From NCBI GenBank assembly GCA_947501045.1, contig CANMUI010000012.1, positions 1-62,490 on the forward strand: a stretch of 62,490 nt of DNA, read 5' to 3'. Below are positions 9,001-18,694 of this stretch, one piece after another. Position 1 is the first letter of the stretch, and the number at the start of each line of letters is the position of its first letter. This stretch comes from an uncultured Psychrobacter sp. Lineage in GTDB: Bacteria > Pseudomonadota > Gammaproteobacteria > Pseudomonadales > Moraxellaceae. Both the position numbers and the translations under genes were made by a program. A model generated the notes under the pieces. The model worked only from the letters and a program-made list of their open reading frames with translations. It was not told the origin of the DNA and searched no databases.

Positions 9001-10860
9001 TTTGGTAATGGCATGCTACGCTCAACTCATACCAAGCTGGTCGCCGCTTTTAACCACTTACATATCTTTATCGACCCAAATCCAGATACAAAAAGCTCCT
9101 ATGCTGAGCGCGAACGCTTATTTAATATGCCGCGCTCGACGTGGGACGATTATGATAAATCGCTCATTAGCGAAGGTGGCGGTGTGTTCTCGCGTCAGGA
9201 CAAAACCATCGCTATCAGTAATGAGATGAAAGAGGTTTTTGCTATTGAAGCGGACAGTATGGCGCCAAACGATTTTATCAGTGCTTTACTGCGTGCTCCT
9301 GTGGATCTGATTTGGAACGGCGGTATTGGTACTTATGTGAAAAGCGCTAATGAGAGCCATGCTGATGTTGGTGATCGCGCCAACGATGCAGTGCGGGTCG
9401 ATGGCGGCGAGCTGCGCGCGGCAGTTGTCGGTGAGGGTGGTAATCTAGGCTTTACCCAACAAGGGCGTATTGAATATGCGCAAACTGGCGGCCGTATCTA
9501 CACTGATGCTATTGATAATTCAGGCGGCGTTAACTGCTCAGATCATGAAGTCAATATCAAGATTCTGTTAGGTAAAGTGGTTGAGCAAGGTGATATGACT
9601 CTCAAGCAGCGCAACGAGCTACTTGAGAGTATGACCTCTAGTGTTGCACAGTTGGTGCTACGCCAAAACTACCTACAGCCGCAAGCTATTGAGCTTAGCC
9701 ATATGCGCGCTACGGCTAATTTAAGCGACCATCAACGCTTTATTCAACTGCTTGAGTCTGAGGGTCGTTTGGACCGCGCTATTGAATACTTGCCATCAGA
9801 TGAGGAGATTAGCAAACGCCAAAAAGCGGGTACTGGTTTGACCAATCCTGAGCTGGCAGTGGTTCTAGCCTATGGCAAGATGTGGGTCTATGATAATTTG
9901 CTGTTATCTGACTTACCTGACGCGCCTTATTTTATCAATGAGCTGCGTAAATATTTCCCCGATGAGCTGGTTGCCCGCTTCTTTGATGAGATGACTGAGC
10001 ATCGTCTAAACCGTGAAATTATCAGTACTTATCTGACCAATAGCGTCGTCAATCGTTTGGGGATTGAAGCTCTGTTCCGTCTTTTTGAGGAAACCGGACA
10101 GTCGCTTGCAACTATCATCCGAGCTTACGCCATTACTCGTGAAGTGTTTGAAGTCAAAGAGGTGTGGCAACTGCTTGAATCATTAGACAATAAAGTCGAT
10201 GCCACCTTGTTATTAAAACTTGAGCTACGCTTACGTGACGCTATGGAAAGCGGAGTGGTTTGGTTTATCAACGCCTTTGGTCAAGATTTGCAAGTCGCCG
10301 ATATGATTGAGCGCTTTGGTGGTAGTGTCGCGCAATTGATCAAATCTGGCGGCTTTATCGAACAGCAATTTTCGCAGTATTTGCAAGATGATACGGCAAG
10401 CCTGACTGCCGATGGTTTGTCTGACAACGATGCTGCGCTATTTGCTATTTTGCCTTACCATGTTGATGCCCTTGATGCCGCCTTGCTCGCTGAGAAGTAT
10501 GAGCGTTCGGTCGACGACATTGCCACGCTTTATTTTGAAGCCTATCAAGTGCTACAATTTGATTGGATGATCGACAATATCGCCAGTCTACCGCAGCAGA
10601 ACTATTGGGATCGCCGTGCCCGTCATGCGCTCGTCAATGAGCTGACACGTAGTTTGCGCCTGCTTATGAATGCGATATTATCAGAACCTAATGCCAAAGA
10701 GGCCTTTAACGAATGGCAGTCGCGTCATGAATCGCAGCTTGAGTCAGTGAAGACAGAGATGAAAAAGCTTGATACTCTTTATGAGAATGATGATAGTGTG
10801 ATCAGTCTATCTACGCTATCAGTATTGATGAGTGAACTGAGCAATCTTGTGACAAAATAG
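6040..10860 (+). CDS. gdhB: NAD-specific glutamate dehydrogenase, large (GDH180-type)
   Basis: A 1606-residue protein of the very large bacterial NAD-glutamate dehydrogenase family (about 1600 residues, as in Pseudomonas GdhB). It deaminates glutamate to 2-oxoglutarate and ammonia in the catabolic direction. The N-terminal half has ACT-like regulatory segments (for example HTVIQVVAYDRPFLVDTIL). The catalytic core lies around residues 780-1210: RVEAVHLRGGKVARGGLRWSDR, VPVGSKGGFIVK (substrate lysines), VGIGDMSGDVFGNGML (NAD fold), WNGGIGTY and VGEGGNLGFTQ. A good AAAAAAGGAC ribosome site precedes the ATG. Monocistronic, ending in a strong two-way terminator. The product is expected to form large homo-oligomers in the cytoplasm. 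Confidence 0.95.
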   Translation: MPNSLSIAQERVGQISDIATNYVQKDKSLLDHFINSYYRSLHHEAADALSDADLAGMALHHFTLFKAYEGTKPQIAILNPAAEEQHFHSSHTVIQVVAYDRPFLVDTILMTLEAEGIDVHRTYNTIVSVERDDDGNVLHVKYANESNTDQMSLIHCEIAYQDDDTLASLQQLLLDTVDTLDTVVGDWQEMQTRLTEINAELTDKSLPETFYSKQEIQAFLDWVSDNNFIFLGFREYRLETKGDDLDLFAIGNSGLGLLRGSSEDTLSKSFNELPSNLKQLLTEPRVLMLSKSSRVSPIHRPVYMDFVGIHKFDKKGQLVGEYRFIGLFTSQAYQLSVQDIPLLREKSNQIMKMVDLPRDGHAYQKTIHIIDSLPRDDLFQANVEELYPIVAGIAQLQDKKKLRLFSRVDHYQRFVSCLVYIPREKFNTELRIKVQNVLKEAYGGTSSGFITEFNESEHARVHVHVRTVPGQVNDVDTSDLEAELSALMESWSDHYQKMLLDNVGEQQTNVLTRQFLSYIPAAYQERFDTRTAVEDTKKLASLDDTKPMIWHLYQSTGDASNQLHLKLFGRQQPVILSKVLPILENFGVSVISAQTYEFDLPEQPIWMQEYELTLEHVDKVDIRVVRTQFEDSLKQIWAGRVESDFFNELVLITELDTYDVVVLRALSSYMRQAKAPFSSSYIQQTVVKNSDISVALSYLFDARMNPKHSAEERASKTAQFQEQINDALVNVDSLDEDRILRWYLDLINAMVRTNFYQTDDEGARKDRLSFKFLAADIPNLPKPKPMFEIFVYSPRVEAVHLRGGKVARGGLRWSDRMEDFRTEVLGLVKAQMVKNAVIVPVGSKGGFIVKTKTMADGREAFQAEGIACYQAFLRGMLDITDNIVDGEIVPPANTVRHDEDDPYLVVAADKGTATFSDIANALSSEYNFWLDDAFASGGSVGYDHKAMGITARGGWESVKRHFRMRGMDIQNRDDFTVVGIGDMSGDVFGNGMLRSTHTKLVAAFNHLHIFIDPNPDTKSSYAERERLFNMPRSTWDDYDKSLISEGGGVFSRQDKTIAISNEMKEVFAIEADSMAPNDFISALLRAPVDLIWNGGIGTYVKSANESHADVGDRANDAVRVDGGELRAAVVGEGGNLGFTQQGRIEYAQTGGRIYTDAIDNSGGVNCSDHEVNIKILLGKVVEQGDMTLKQRNELLESMTSSVAQLVLRQNYLQPQAIELSHMRATANLSDHQRFIQLLESEGRLDRAIEYLPSDEEISKRQKAGTGLTNPELAVVLAYGKMWVYDNLLLSDLPDAPYFINELRKYFPDELVARFFDEMTEHRLNREIISTYLTNSVVNRLGIEALFRLFEETGQSLATIIRAYAITREVFEVKEVWQLLESLDNKVDATLLLKLELRLRDAMESGVVWFINAFGQDLQVADMIERFGGSVAQLIKSGGFIEQQFSQYLQDDTASLTADGLSDNDAALFAILPYHVDALDAALLAEKYERSVDDIATLYFEAYQVLQFDWMIDNIASLPQQNYWDRRARHALVNELTRSLRLLMNAILSEPNAKEAFNEWQSRHESQLESVKTEMKKLDTLYENDDSVISLSTLSVLMSELSNLVTK

Positions 10861-10890
10861 TTTGTGAAACAGTAAAGAGCTACTTTTAAG

Positions 10891-10936
10891 CTAATAAAAA
10901 ACCGCCGCTAATAGATTAGCGGCGGTTTTTTATTAG
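10891..10936. terminator. 46-bp perfect palindromic bidirectional terminator
   Basis: Two 22-base arms (each with A6/T6 and CCGCCGC/GCGGCGG) are perfectly complementary around a 2-base AG centre at 10913-10914. The GC-rich core followed by T6 on either strand suits convergent gdhB (plus) and sbcC (minus), whose stops lie 30 bases before and 10 bases after it. Confidence 0.92.
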
Positions 10937-10945
10937 CCCTTTGTT

Positions 10946-13900
10946 CTAGCCTGCGACTTTGTAACAGCCTTGCCCCGTAATCTCACTAAAGCCACCCGAG
11001 ATTTTTTTCACCTGAATTTGGGTCAAAATGCGCTCTTTTAGTGCTTGCACATGAGAGATGACGCCAATGAGTTTGCCTTCTTGTTGCAAGCTGGTCAGCG
11101 TATCGAGGGCGATATCCAGCGACTCCTCATCAAGGGTGCCAAAACCTTCGTCCAAAAATAACGAATCAACACGAATATTATTGCTCGCCATTTGTGAGAG
11201 TCCTAGCGCGAGAGCTAGGCTAATAATAAAACCTTCACCGCCTGATAGGTTTTTAGTGCTGCGAATCTCGCCGCCTTGATAATTATCAATGACATTGAGC
11301 TCCAGCGCATTATTATCATCACGAATCAGCAGATAGCGGTCACTCATTTTATGCAATTGGGTATTAGCATGGCTGACCATAATGTCAAAGGTAAGGCCTT
11401 GGGCGAAGGTGCGATACTTTTTGCCACTACTCGAGCCTATGAGGTCATTGAGTTGTTGCCAGATTTGTAATTTGTCCTTTTGAGCATTGATAGCCTCAAG
11501 CTGCGCTAGCTGGTTTTGTTTTTTATCCTCATTATCTTTGAGCTGTTGACTGATTGCGCCGATAGACTCAATTAAATGTTTGCTTTTATCCAACGCTTGC
11601 GTCTGTTGTTCAATGAGTGTTTCTCTGTTATCAGTAGTCAGCGACTCGGCTTGTTTGTCTGCCAGTCCTTGCTGAGACTCTTTTAATAACGACTGTGCTT
11701 GCTTGAGTCTATAATCAATATTTTCATGCTGCTGCTTAAGCGAGCTGCGCTCGTCAATGGATAACCGCGCGGCAATAAAATCTGCCTCATCGGTAAATTC
11801 GGAGACGGCAAGTGCTGATTTAAAGGCGATCTCTTGGGCGTCAAGGGCAGTAGTCGCGGTAGCCAGTTGGTCGGTAAGCTGCTGCTGTTTTTCTTTTAAT
11901 TGTATCAGCGTGTGCTCGGCATTATCCCATTGCCTTTGTGCTGAGGCTTGCATGGAACTGACTTCTGCAACTCGGTCACGTAAACGCTGCTCTTCTTCAT
12001 CAGGGTTTTTATCAACAAAAATTGATTGTCTATCAGCTTTTAATTGTGCAAGCGTTTTGGTTTTCTCACTAATAGTTTCAGTCAGCGCCTCCAGTTCATT
12101 ATTTTCTTTATCGAGCTGGGCTTGCTTGGTATCAATTTGGGTGCCTAAGGTGCTAAGCGTAGTTAGCAAGTTTTGCCGCTCATCTTTATAGGTATTAAAC
12201 TGCTTTCTTAACTGCACCAATTCACTACGCCGCTGTCGAAGAGTGTGGATATGGCTATCAAAGTCAGCTCCACTTAGGACAATTTGAGTATCTATACTGT
12301 CTAGCAAAGGCTGTAATATTGAGCACTCTGCCACTGAACTTGTCACTGCATTAGATTTAGATTTGCCAGCGAGATATTTACTTAATAACACTAATATAGC
12401 GTTGCTAAGGATTTTTAATTCAGAAAAATTAGCGCTCACCTTTTTATCGATACTGTCTATCGCTGACGCGCCAATCCTAATATCAGTCTCAATCGTGCTT
12501 ATCTCACTTGCCAGCTTGTACTGGGTCTTCTCCAAAGACTCCAACGTTTTGCTGATTTTAGTACCCTCATCACCAAGCGCTTCATATTGGGTTAAGGTAG
12601 CTTTTAGCGCTTCTTTGTGCGCGGTAAGTTGGTTTCTGCTGGTACTTAGCAGCGTTAAGGCGTCCTTTATGAGATTAAAATCAGCCGATTCTGCATTGGC
12701 CATGTGCTGGCTAAGCGACTCTATGTCCTTGCTACTCTGTATGAGTGGAGCAATGGTTTTACTAATAATATCAGTATATGTTTTATCCAAAAGCGTCTGT
12801 ATGAGCTGACTGCTATCCGCGCTCAAGGTTTTTATCTGGGTGTTGAGCCCGCTTTGTTGCTCTTCTAGCTGTGCAAGCTGGTTTTGTTTGGTGGCGTAAT
12901 CGACACGATGTTTGGATAAGGTTTGCTCTAAATCATGAATCAGGGTATCAAGCTTGGCCATTTGCTCTTGTGTTTGCGCAACTTCGGATTGGTCATTGTC
13001 TAAGATAGGATGATGCACAGCGTAAGGATGCTCAAGCGCGCCGCAAAGCGGGCAGGGGTCACCGTCTTTGAGCTTAGCAATATAATGCTCTAAGCTTGCT
13101 ACTTGTTGTAATGAGTCGAGCAGTTTTTGCTTGTCTTGGCGTCTGTCTTTGGCATCTAAAAGGGCAGACTCACTCTCAGTAATTTTGCTGGAGATTATCG
13201 CTAAATCTTTATCAATAGCGGTCAGGTTAGCCTTTACTTTGCTACTTTGCGTAGCCAGCGCATCAAGCTGCTGTACTTTAAAGCTCAGTTGTTCAATCTG
13301 ACCACTGAGGTGGTCAATCTGCTCTTGCTCACCGCGCATATCTGCCAAAGACTGGTTTTGCGTGAGGGCTGCCTGCTTTTTTTGCACAGCGGTTAACTCA
13401 TCACAGCTCTTAGTAATCAAGGCTTTATTAGCGTTTTGCTGCTCATAATAATTATCAAGGTCGGCTTGATACTGGCTGCTTTGGTTATCATGGTTACTCT
13501 TATCGTTTGCCAATAGGGCATTGTCTTGCAACAGTGCTTTTAAACGGCTGCAATGGTTATCAAAGTTGGCGGTATCCGTATCGATGTCGTTTAGCTCGTT
13601 TGCCGCTGCAAGATGTTTCTCTATACTTGCCAGCGCAGCCTTATTTTGGGTTAAGCTGTCTTTATGACTCTCGATATCGTCGCGCAAACGCTGGGTATTA
13701 GTGCTCAGGGTTTGTTGTCTTTGACGCTGATCGTCTAAAATATGGATTTGCTGATTGATATTGCTATCGAGCTTGCGGGCTTGGGCTATTTTGGGCAAGG
13801 CGGTTTGCAGTTCATCGTGAGTGTTCTGCACACGCTCATTGGCCGCTTTTAAAGTATGAGCTGCTTGTTCTAGGCGTTCTTGCTGCTCAGGTAATTGCTG

Positions 13901-14869
13901 GTTCAGCGCCTGCTGCTCATTTTGCAAACGCTTGACGGTTTCACGGTTGTAGGTAAGCTGGCTGTATTGACTGTCAATCTCCAGCGCTTTATTAGCAGCT
14001 TTGAGACGCTTAGCATCAGGAATAAAGTCTTGCTGCGCTTGCTTGGCGTACTCAAGATCATGCTGATAAGTGCGTAATTTATCCTTTAATTCTGTAACGC
14101 TATCAAGCCATTTGATTTGCTCGTCCAAAGTATTAATAATCTGTTGCTGCTCATTTTGCGTGCTTTGATACGAGGCTAAAGTAGCGTTGAGCTCATTTTC
14201 TTTGTCGCTATCTAGTAGCATTAAACCGTCTAAGCCGTATTGTAATTTACTAAGCACCTCCTCTTCGGTGCGCTTTTTATCAAAAACATGAGCTGAGATA
14301 GTGGCATAAATATCAGTGCCCGTTATTTTCTCCAAAATATCGGCGCGCTCATCAGTCTTGGCCTTTAAAAAGGCGGAAAAACTACCCTGCGCCAGTAAAA
14401 TCGAGCGGGTGAACTGCTGAAAGTCCATCCGCGTCAGCTGGGTGATCTTATCTTTGGTGCGTGAGAGCTTACTCTCTAAAATCTCATCATCTTTTTCGGT
14501 ATTGGCCAGGTTTATTTTGGCAACTTCATGGGTGGCATCTTGCAAATTGCCATCAGGCTTATTATAAGCGCGGCGCTGACCCCAACGGCAGCGATAGTGG
14601 AGGCCGTTTAAATCAATGACCACCTCAGCAAAACACTCCGCCGTTTGCCGCGTCATGACTTCGTTGCTGGTTTTGCTAATGCTATTAATGCGCGGCGTCT
14701 CGCCATATAACGCCAAGCAAATGGCATCCAAAATCGTGGTCTTGCCCGCGCCAGTTTGCCCTGTTATGGCGAAAATACCTTCGTTGATAAAAGCAGGGTC
14801 GGCAAAGTCAATATGCCATTCGCCTTTTAAAGAGTTGAGGTTTTTGAGTCGGAGTTCGATTAGGCGCAT
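10946..14869 (-). CDS. sbcC: SbcC, ATPase subunit of the SbcCD exonuclease
   Basis: A 1307-residue SMC/Rad50-type ATPase, longer than E. coli SbcC (1048) through an extended coiled coil. The N-terminal head has Walker A GQTGAGKTTILDAICLALYG near residue 35. Long heptad-rich coiled coils flank the zinc hook CPLCGALEHP near residue 605. The C-terminal head has the signature NLSGGEGFIISLALALGL and Walker B LFLDEGFGTLDEE. With SbcD it cleaves DNA hairpins and processes double-strand ends. It lies 107 bases downstream of sbcD, on the same strand, and is probably co-transcribed. Confidence 0.95.
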   Translation of the reverse strand: MRLIELRLKNLNSLKGEWHIDFADPAFINEGIFAITGQTGAGKTTILDAICLALYGETPRINSISKTSNEVMTRQTAECFAEVVIDLNGLHYRCRWGQRRAYNKPDGNLQDATHEVAKINLANTEKDDEILESKLSRTKDKITQLTRMDFQQFTRSILLAQGSFSAFLKAKTDERADILEKITGTDIYATISAHVFDKKRTEEEVLSKLQYGLDGLMLLDSDKENELNATLASYQSTQNEQQQIINTLDEQIKWLDSVTELKDKLRTYQHDLEYAKQAQQDFIPDAKRLKAANKALEIDSQYSQLTYNRETVKRLQNEQQALNQQLPEQQERLEQAAHTLKAANERVQNTHDELQTALPKIAQARKLDSNINQQIHILDDQRQRQQTLSTNTQRLRDDIESHKDSLTQNKAALASIEKHLAAANELNDIDTDTANFDNHCSRLKALLQDNALLANDKSNHDNQSSQYQADLDNYYEQQNANKALITKSCDELTAVQKKQAALTQNQSLADMRGEQEQIDHLSGQIEQLSFKVQQLDALATQSSKVKANLTAIDKDLAIISSKITESESALLDAKDRRQDKQKLLDSLQQVASLEHYIAKLKDGDPCPLCGALEHPYAVHHPILDNDQSEVAQTQEQMAKLDTLIHDLEQTLSKHRVDYATKQNQLAQLEEQQSGLNTQIKTLSADSSQLIQTLLDKTYTDIISKTIAPLIQSSKDIESLSQHMANAESADFNLIKDALTLLSTSRNQLTAHKEALKATLTQYEALGDEGTKISKTLESLEKTQYKLASEISTIETDIRIGASAIDSIDKKVSANFSELKILSNAILVLLSKYLAGKSKSNAVTSSVAECSILQPLLDSIDTQIVLSGADFDSHIHTLRQRRSELVQLRKQFNTYKDERQNLLTTLSTLGTQIDTKQAQLDKENNELEALTETISEKTKTLAQLKADRQSIFVDKNPDEEEQRLRDRVAEVSSMQASAQRQWDNAEHTLIQLKEKQQQLTDQLATATTALDAQEIAFKSALAVSEFTDEADFIAARLSIDERSSLKQQHENIDYRLKQAQSLLKESQQGLADKQAESLTTDNRETLIEQQTQALDKSKHLIESIGAISQQLKDNEDKKQNQLAQLEAINAQKDKLQIWQQLNDLIGSSSGKKYRTFAQGLTFDIMVSHANTQLHKMSDRYLLIRDDNNALELNVIDNYQGGEIRSTKNLSGGEGFIISLALALGLSQMASNNIRVDSLFLDEGFGTLDEESLDIALDTLTSLQQEGKLIGVISHVQALKERILTQIQVKKISGGFSEITGQGCYKVAG

Positions 14870-14976
14870 GGTTTGGTCTTTATAATTTTAGATTCTGAAT
14901 TTGAAAGAGAGATTGTTGATGTTTTATAAATAAGTTAGGCTGAAATTTCTAATCATAATTTTCTAGAATGAATCAA

Positions 14977-16581
14977 TTATTCCGCCAATTTATCATCATG
15001 ATGCAAATCATAAAGTATTTGCTGATAGGCGTCACGCAAGGCCTCTTTTTGGGTTTCGGCAACTTCATGCACATTTAAACAGCGTTCAAACACATCCATC
15101 TCATTTAAATCTTGTAGGGTCTCATCGCTTTGCTCTTGATTCAGCACTTTGTTATAGGTGCGCGTGTTTTTAATTTTTAAAACCTCGCAGTGTAGACCTT
15201 CTACCATGGCAGCCACTTTTTCACGCAGTTCACTGACAATCTCATCGCCTGTGTAAATAATCTCCAGCCAAATGGATTCTTTATCGTCAATGGCTTTAAC
15301 GGTGGTAGTAATAGTAGCTAAATCACCTGAGATTTGCGCCAATTTTTGGAAGCAAGGTATGGGTAGGGAAGCGATTTGCATTTGCCGCGCTTGATCATAA
15401 TGAAACGGTTCTTCATTAATCTCATCTTTTGGTTCAATCTGTTTTTCTTTATCATCGCTATTCTTTGTCTCTTTATAAATCGTGTCACCATTTGTAAGAT
15501 CATCATTGGCGCTATGCTTTAACGAGTCATTGACATCATCAAAGCCAAATAAATCATCCATAAAATCAGTAGTTTGATTCACAGCTTTTTTAACGGTCTT
15601 TGCTACTAATTTAGGCGCTATCGTTTCGGTAACCTCTAGACTTAAAACTTTATTGATCACCTCGGGTACTGATTTGGGTACTGAGTTGTCATTGATCATT
15701 TGACCTGAGATTTTGCCAAATTGTACCAACAATACTTGCTTTTGCTGCTTTGCTTCACCAAAGCCCATAGCAATAGGCGATCCTGAATAGCGAATATGCT
15801 CTTGACCGCCAACACGCTGCGGCACGTGCAAATGGCCAAGCGCCACGTAATCAAAGCGCGCATCAAACATCTCGGCAGAGACTTTGCCCAAGGAGCCGAC
15901 ATAAAGGTCACGCACACCGTCATCGTCAGTGGTTTTGCCGCCCGCTGCAAATAAATGCCCTGTAGCGATAATAGGAATATAGCGCTGATGGGTTTTGCAA
16001 AGTGATTCTTGATAGTTTTTGGCAATCGTGGCGACTTCATCGTAATGGGCGCGAATACCTTTGATGACATTGGCATCTTTGCTATCCGCAGACTCGCCAG
16101 CGCTGCTACTGCGCACATCGCGGTCACGCAAATAAGGCACAGCGGCGATAATGCAGTGCGGCATACCATCGGTACCGTCTAACACCAAGACTTCATCGCC
16201 TACATCGTCACAAGCAGTACCGATGACGTGAACGTTTAAGAATTTAAGTACCTGACTGGGCGCATCCAAAAAAGTCGGGGAGTCATGATTGCCTGCGACG
16301 ATGATGATATGCTCGCAGCAAGACGTTGAGACTTTGCCTAAAAACTCATAATACAAAGCCTGAGCGCGGTTACTTGGGGTCATGGTATCAAAGATATCAC
16401 CGGCGACAATAAGCACGTCTACCTTTTGCGCGCTAATGGTGTCCTCTAACCAGTTTAAAAACGCGTCAAACTCTTCGTAACGCATGCGCCCGTAAAGACG
16501 TCGTCCCAAATGCCAATCGGAGGTGTGCAAAATAGTTAGAGGTTTGATAGGCATAGATTGGGAAACAATGGCGTTAGGCAT
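14977..16581 (-). CDS. sbcD: SbcD, nuclease subunit of the SbcCD complex
   Basis: A 534-residue Mre11-type phosphoesterase. The metal-binding motifs are in order: TSDWHLGR, VAGDIFDTMTPSN, VVAGNHDSPTFL, ATGHLFAAGG and LGHLHVPQRVG. It is longer than E. coli SbcD (400 residues) because of a charged, low-complexity insertion at about residues 300-395, rich in D, N, K and E, between the nuclease and capping domains. It provides the Mn-dependent endo/exonuclease activity of SbcCD. An in-frame ATG ten codons in (MPIKPL) is an alternative start; neither has a strong ribosome site. First gene of the sbcDC operon. Confidence 0.94.
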   Translation of the reverse strand: MPNAIVSQSMPIKPLTILHTSDWHLGRRLYGRMRYEEFDAFLNWLEDTISAQKVDVLIVAGDIFDTMTPSNRAQALYYEFLGKVSTSCCEHIIIVAGNHDSPTFLDAPSQVLKFLNVHVIGTACDDVGDEVLVLDGTDGMPHCIIAAVPYLRDRDVRSSSAGESADSKDANVIKGIRAHYDEVATIAKNYQESLCKTHQRYIPIIATGHLFAAGGKTTDDDGVRDLYVGSLGKVSAEMFDARFDYVALGHLHVPQRVGGQEHIRYSGSPIAMGFGEAKQQKQVLLVQFGKISGQMINDNSVPKSVPEVINKVLSLEVTETIAPKLVAKTVKKAVNQTTDFMDDLFGFDDVNDSLKHSANDDLTNGDTIYKETKNSDDKEKQIEPKDEINEEPFHYDQARQMQIASLPIPCFQKLAQISGDLATITTTVKAIDDKESIWLEIIYTGDEIVSELREKVAAMVEGLHCEVLKIKNTRTYNKVLNQEQSDETLQDLNEMDVFERCLNVHEVAETQKEALRDAYQQILYDLHHDDKLAE

Positions 16582-16662
16582 AATAGGCTTGCTGACAATA
16601 GATAGAAAGCCTTTATTCTAACAAGAATTGGTAGGATTTGCTGAATTGGAATTTATACAATC

Positions 16663-16694
16663 AAAAACCCTTGCCAGTATTGCTAGCAAGGGTT
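16663..16694 (-). terminator. Terminator of cysG
   Basis: Stem AACCCTTGC/GCAAGGGTT with a following run of five T on the minus strand, about 50 bases beyond the cysG stop. Confidence 0.85.
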
Positions 16695-16746
16695 GTACAT
16701 TATTTAACTATGAAATACTTAACTACCAAATCTAACTTATTGTTAA

Positions 16747-18471
16747 TTAGGCTGAGATTTCTGCATTTGATAGAGTAGCTACCATCGACAGCGCATGCGC
16801 CTGCTGCTGAGCCGGATGATCAGATAGCGCATCTTTAGGCGTTGCAGCACTGCCGCCGCGCAGCCAATTACTTTGGGTATCGCTACTGTCTTTATTATGC
16901 GTGTTGTACCAAGCCAAATCATCATGCAGCGCGACCACATCACCCATAATGAGCAGTGCAGGCGTGGGTAGTTGCGCTTTTTCTTGCTTATCTGTAATAT
17001 CAGCTAGCGTGCCCGTTAACACCTGCTGATTAGGCATACTGGCGTTAGAGATGATAGCGATAGGCGTATTAGGCAAGCGTCCCGCTTCAATTAAACCTTC
17101 GGTTAGACGTGCTAGCGAATGCAGGCCCATATAAAATACCACGGTCTCATCGGTATCGAGCAAGTTTTCAAACTTCTCATTGGGAGCGCCGGCTTTTAAA
17201 AATCCGGTGACAAAACGCACCGACTGCGCATGGTCACGATGGGTTAATGGAATACCTGCATAGCTGGCAGCAGCATTAGCAGCGGTAATGCCCGGCACTA
17301 CTTGATAAGGAATGCTATGCGCCCGTAAGCTCTCAACCTCTTCACCGCCGCGTCCAAAGATAAACGGGTCGCCGCCTTTTAGACGTACCACGCGGCGCCC
17401 TTTTTTGGCCTCGTTAATCAACAGCTCATTGATGCCAAGCTGCGCTACAGCGTGATTGCTGCGTTTTTTACCGACATATACTTTATCGGCGTCTCGGCGA
17501 CACAAGTCGAGTACTTGCGGCGAGACCAGCGCGTCATAAAATACGATATCGGCTTGCTGCATCAGCCTGAGCGCTTTAAAAGTCAATAGCTCAGGATCAC
17601 CAGGACCGGCACCCACGATATAGACTTCACCAACAGGCTGCTTAGGTTCTGCTATTTTAAAATTATGGTTGTTGATGTCGTAGGTTTCACTATCTACTGA
17701 TAATACTGGCGCCGCTGCTGATACAGATTGAGTTTCTAAAGTGTTATGATTCTTCTTAGTAGAATTAACTGGATTAGTCTTTAAAGCCGTGTCTTTTACG
17801 AGCTGAGCGGCGGTACTGTCCAAGTCCGCTTGCAGCTGCGCGGCGGCCTCAGTCTCGTTACCGGCAAACATCAGCTCGCTGACTTTTCCTTCAAAGGCGC
17901 GCTCCCAAAACTGCCGACGCCCCGTAAGCGTTGGGATTTTAGTTTTTACTTCTGTGCGAAACTCGCCTGCCAGTTTGGCCAATTTACCATAACCTTGCGG
18001 GATAAGCGTCTCAAGTCTTGCCCGAAGCAAACGTGCCAGCACTGGCGCTTTACCGTTCGATGAGATGCCAATCACTATGGGGTTGCGGTCAACGATAGCG
18101 GGGAAAATAAAGTCGCATAAATGCGGGGTGTCAACGACGTTGACCGGAATATTAAGCTCGGTGGCATCGGCATGAATTTGATGATTCAGCGCTTCATCAT
18201 CGGTGCCCGCGATAATCACCCGCGCGCCTGCCATATAGGCTTTATTATAATTCTCAAAAATAAGCTCATGCTTTTTAGCATTATTATTAGAATTTTCTAG
18301 CAGCGCTTGCAGCTCATCACAGATATCTGGGGCAACCACAGTAATACTTGCGCCGGCGCGGCTGAGCAGATCAGCTTTACGTAGCGCCACATCGCCGCCA
18401 CCAACGATAAGTACTTTGCGGCCTTCTAGTTTGAAAAACAGCGGAAAGGTATTCATAGCGTTATGAGTCAT
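16747..18471 (-). CDS. cysG: Siroheme synthase CysG (dehydrogenase/ferrochelatase plus methyltransferase)
   Basis: A 574-residue fused enzyme making siroheme, the cofactor of sulfite reductase. The N-terminal precorrin-2 dehydrogenase/ferrochelatase has the NAD loop VLIVGGGDVALRKADLL. The C-terminal uroporphyrinogen-III methyltransferase starts near residue 280 with VYIVGAGPGDPELLT and has VRLKGGDPFIFGRGGEE and GITAANAAASYAGIPLTHR. It exceeds E. coli CysG (457) by a linker of about 60 residues and a polar C-terminal tail of about 40. The start may be the ATG at 18456 (MNTFPLFF), which matches the family's usual N-terminus better. It fits the sulfur block that follows. Confidence 0.93.
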   Translation of the reverse strand: MTHNAMNTFPLFFKLEGRKVLIVGGGDVALRKADLLSRAGASITVVAPDICDELQALLENSNNNAKKHELIFENYNKAYMAGARVIIAGTDDEALNHQIHADATELNIPVNVVDTPHLCDFIFPAIVDRNPIVIGISSNGKAPVLARLLRARLETLIPQGYGKLAKLAGEFRTEVKTKIPTLTGRRQFWERAFEGKVSELMFAGNETEAAAQLQADLDSTAAQLVKDTALKTNPVNSTKKNHNTLETQSVSAAAPVLSVDSETYDINNHNFKIAEPKQPVGEVYIVGAGPGDPELLTFKALRLMQQADIVFYDALVSPQVLDLCRRDADKVYVGKKRSNHAVAQLGINELLINEAKKGRRVVRLKGGDPFIFGRGGEEVESLRAHSIPYQVVPGITAANAAASYAGIPLTHRDHAQSVRFVTGFLKAGAPNEKFENLLDTDETVVFYMGLHSLARLTEGLIEAGRLPNTPIAIISNASMPNQQVLTGTLADITDKQEKAQLPTPALLIMGDVVALHDDLAWYNTHNKDSSDTQSNWLRGGSAATPKDALSDHPAQQQAHALSMVATLSNAEISA

Positions 18472-18694
18472 TAATTTAAAATATACTGTTATTATGAAAC
18501 ATCACGCGCGTGGTCTCACGTTGTGAATTGGCATTAGCTTATTCGTTTTTGTCATGTCAAATAAGGTTTTTAATGAGAAAGGGAATAGTCACGAGTAATC
18601 TAACATAGCCTAACATTAAATCTTGATTAACCATGCTAATATATTTCGATTAATTGACTACAAACCTTATAACTAAAAATCAAAAGGATAAAAA

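Noticed and set aside
11757..12809. Two plus-strand frames of about 145 codons opposite sbcC
   Set aside because: Serine/leucine-rich translations typical of antisense to coiled-coil coding DNA; no independent support.
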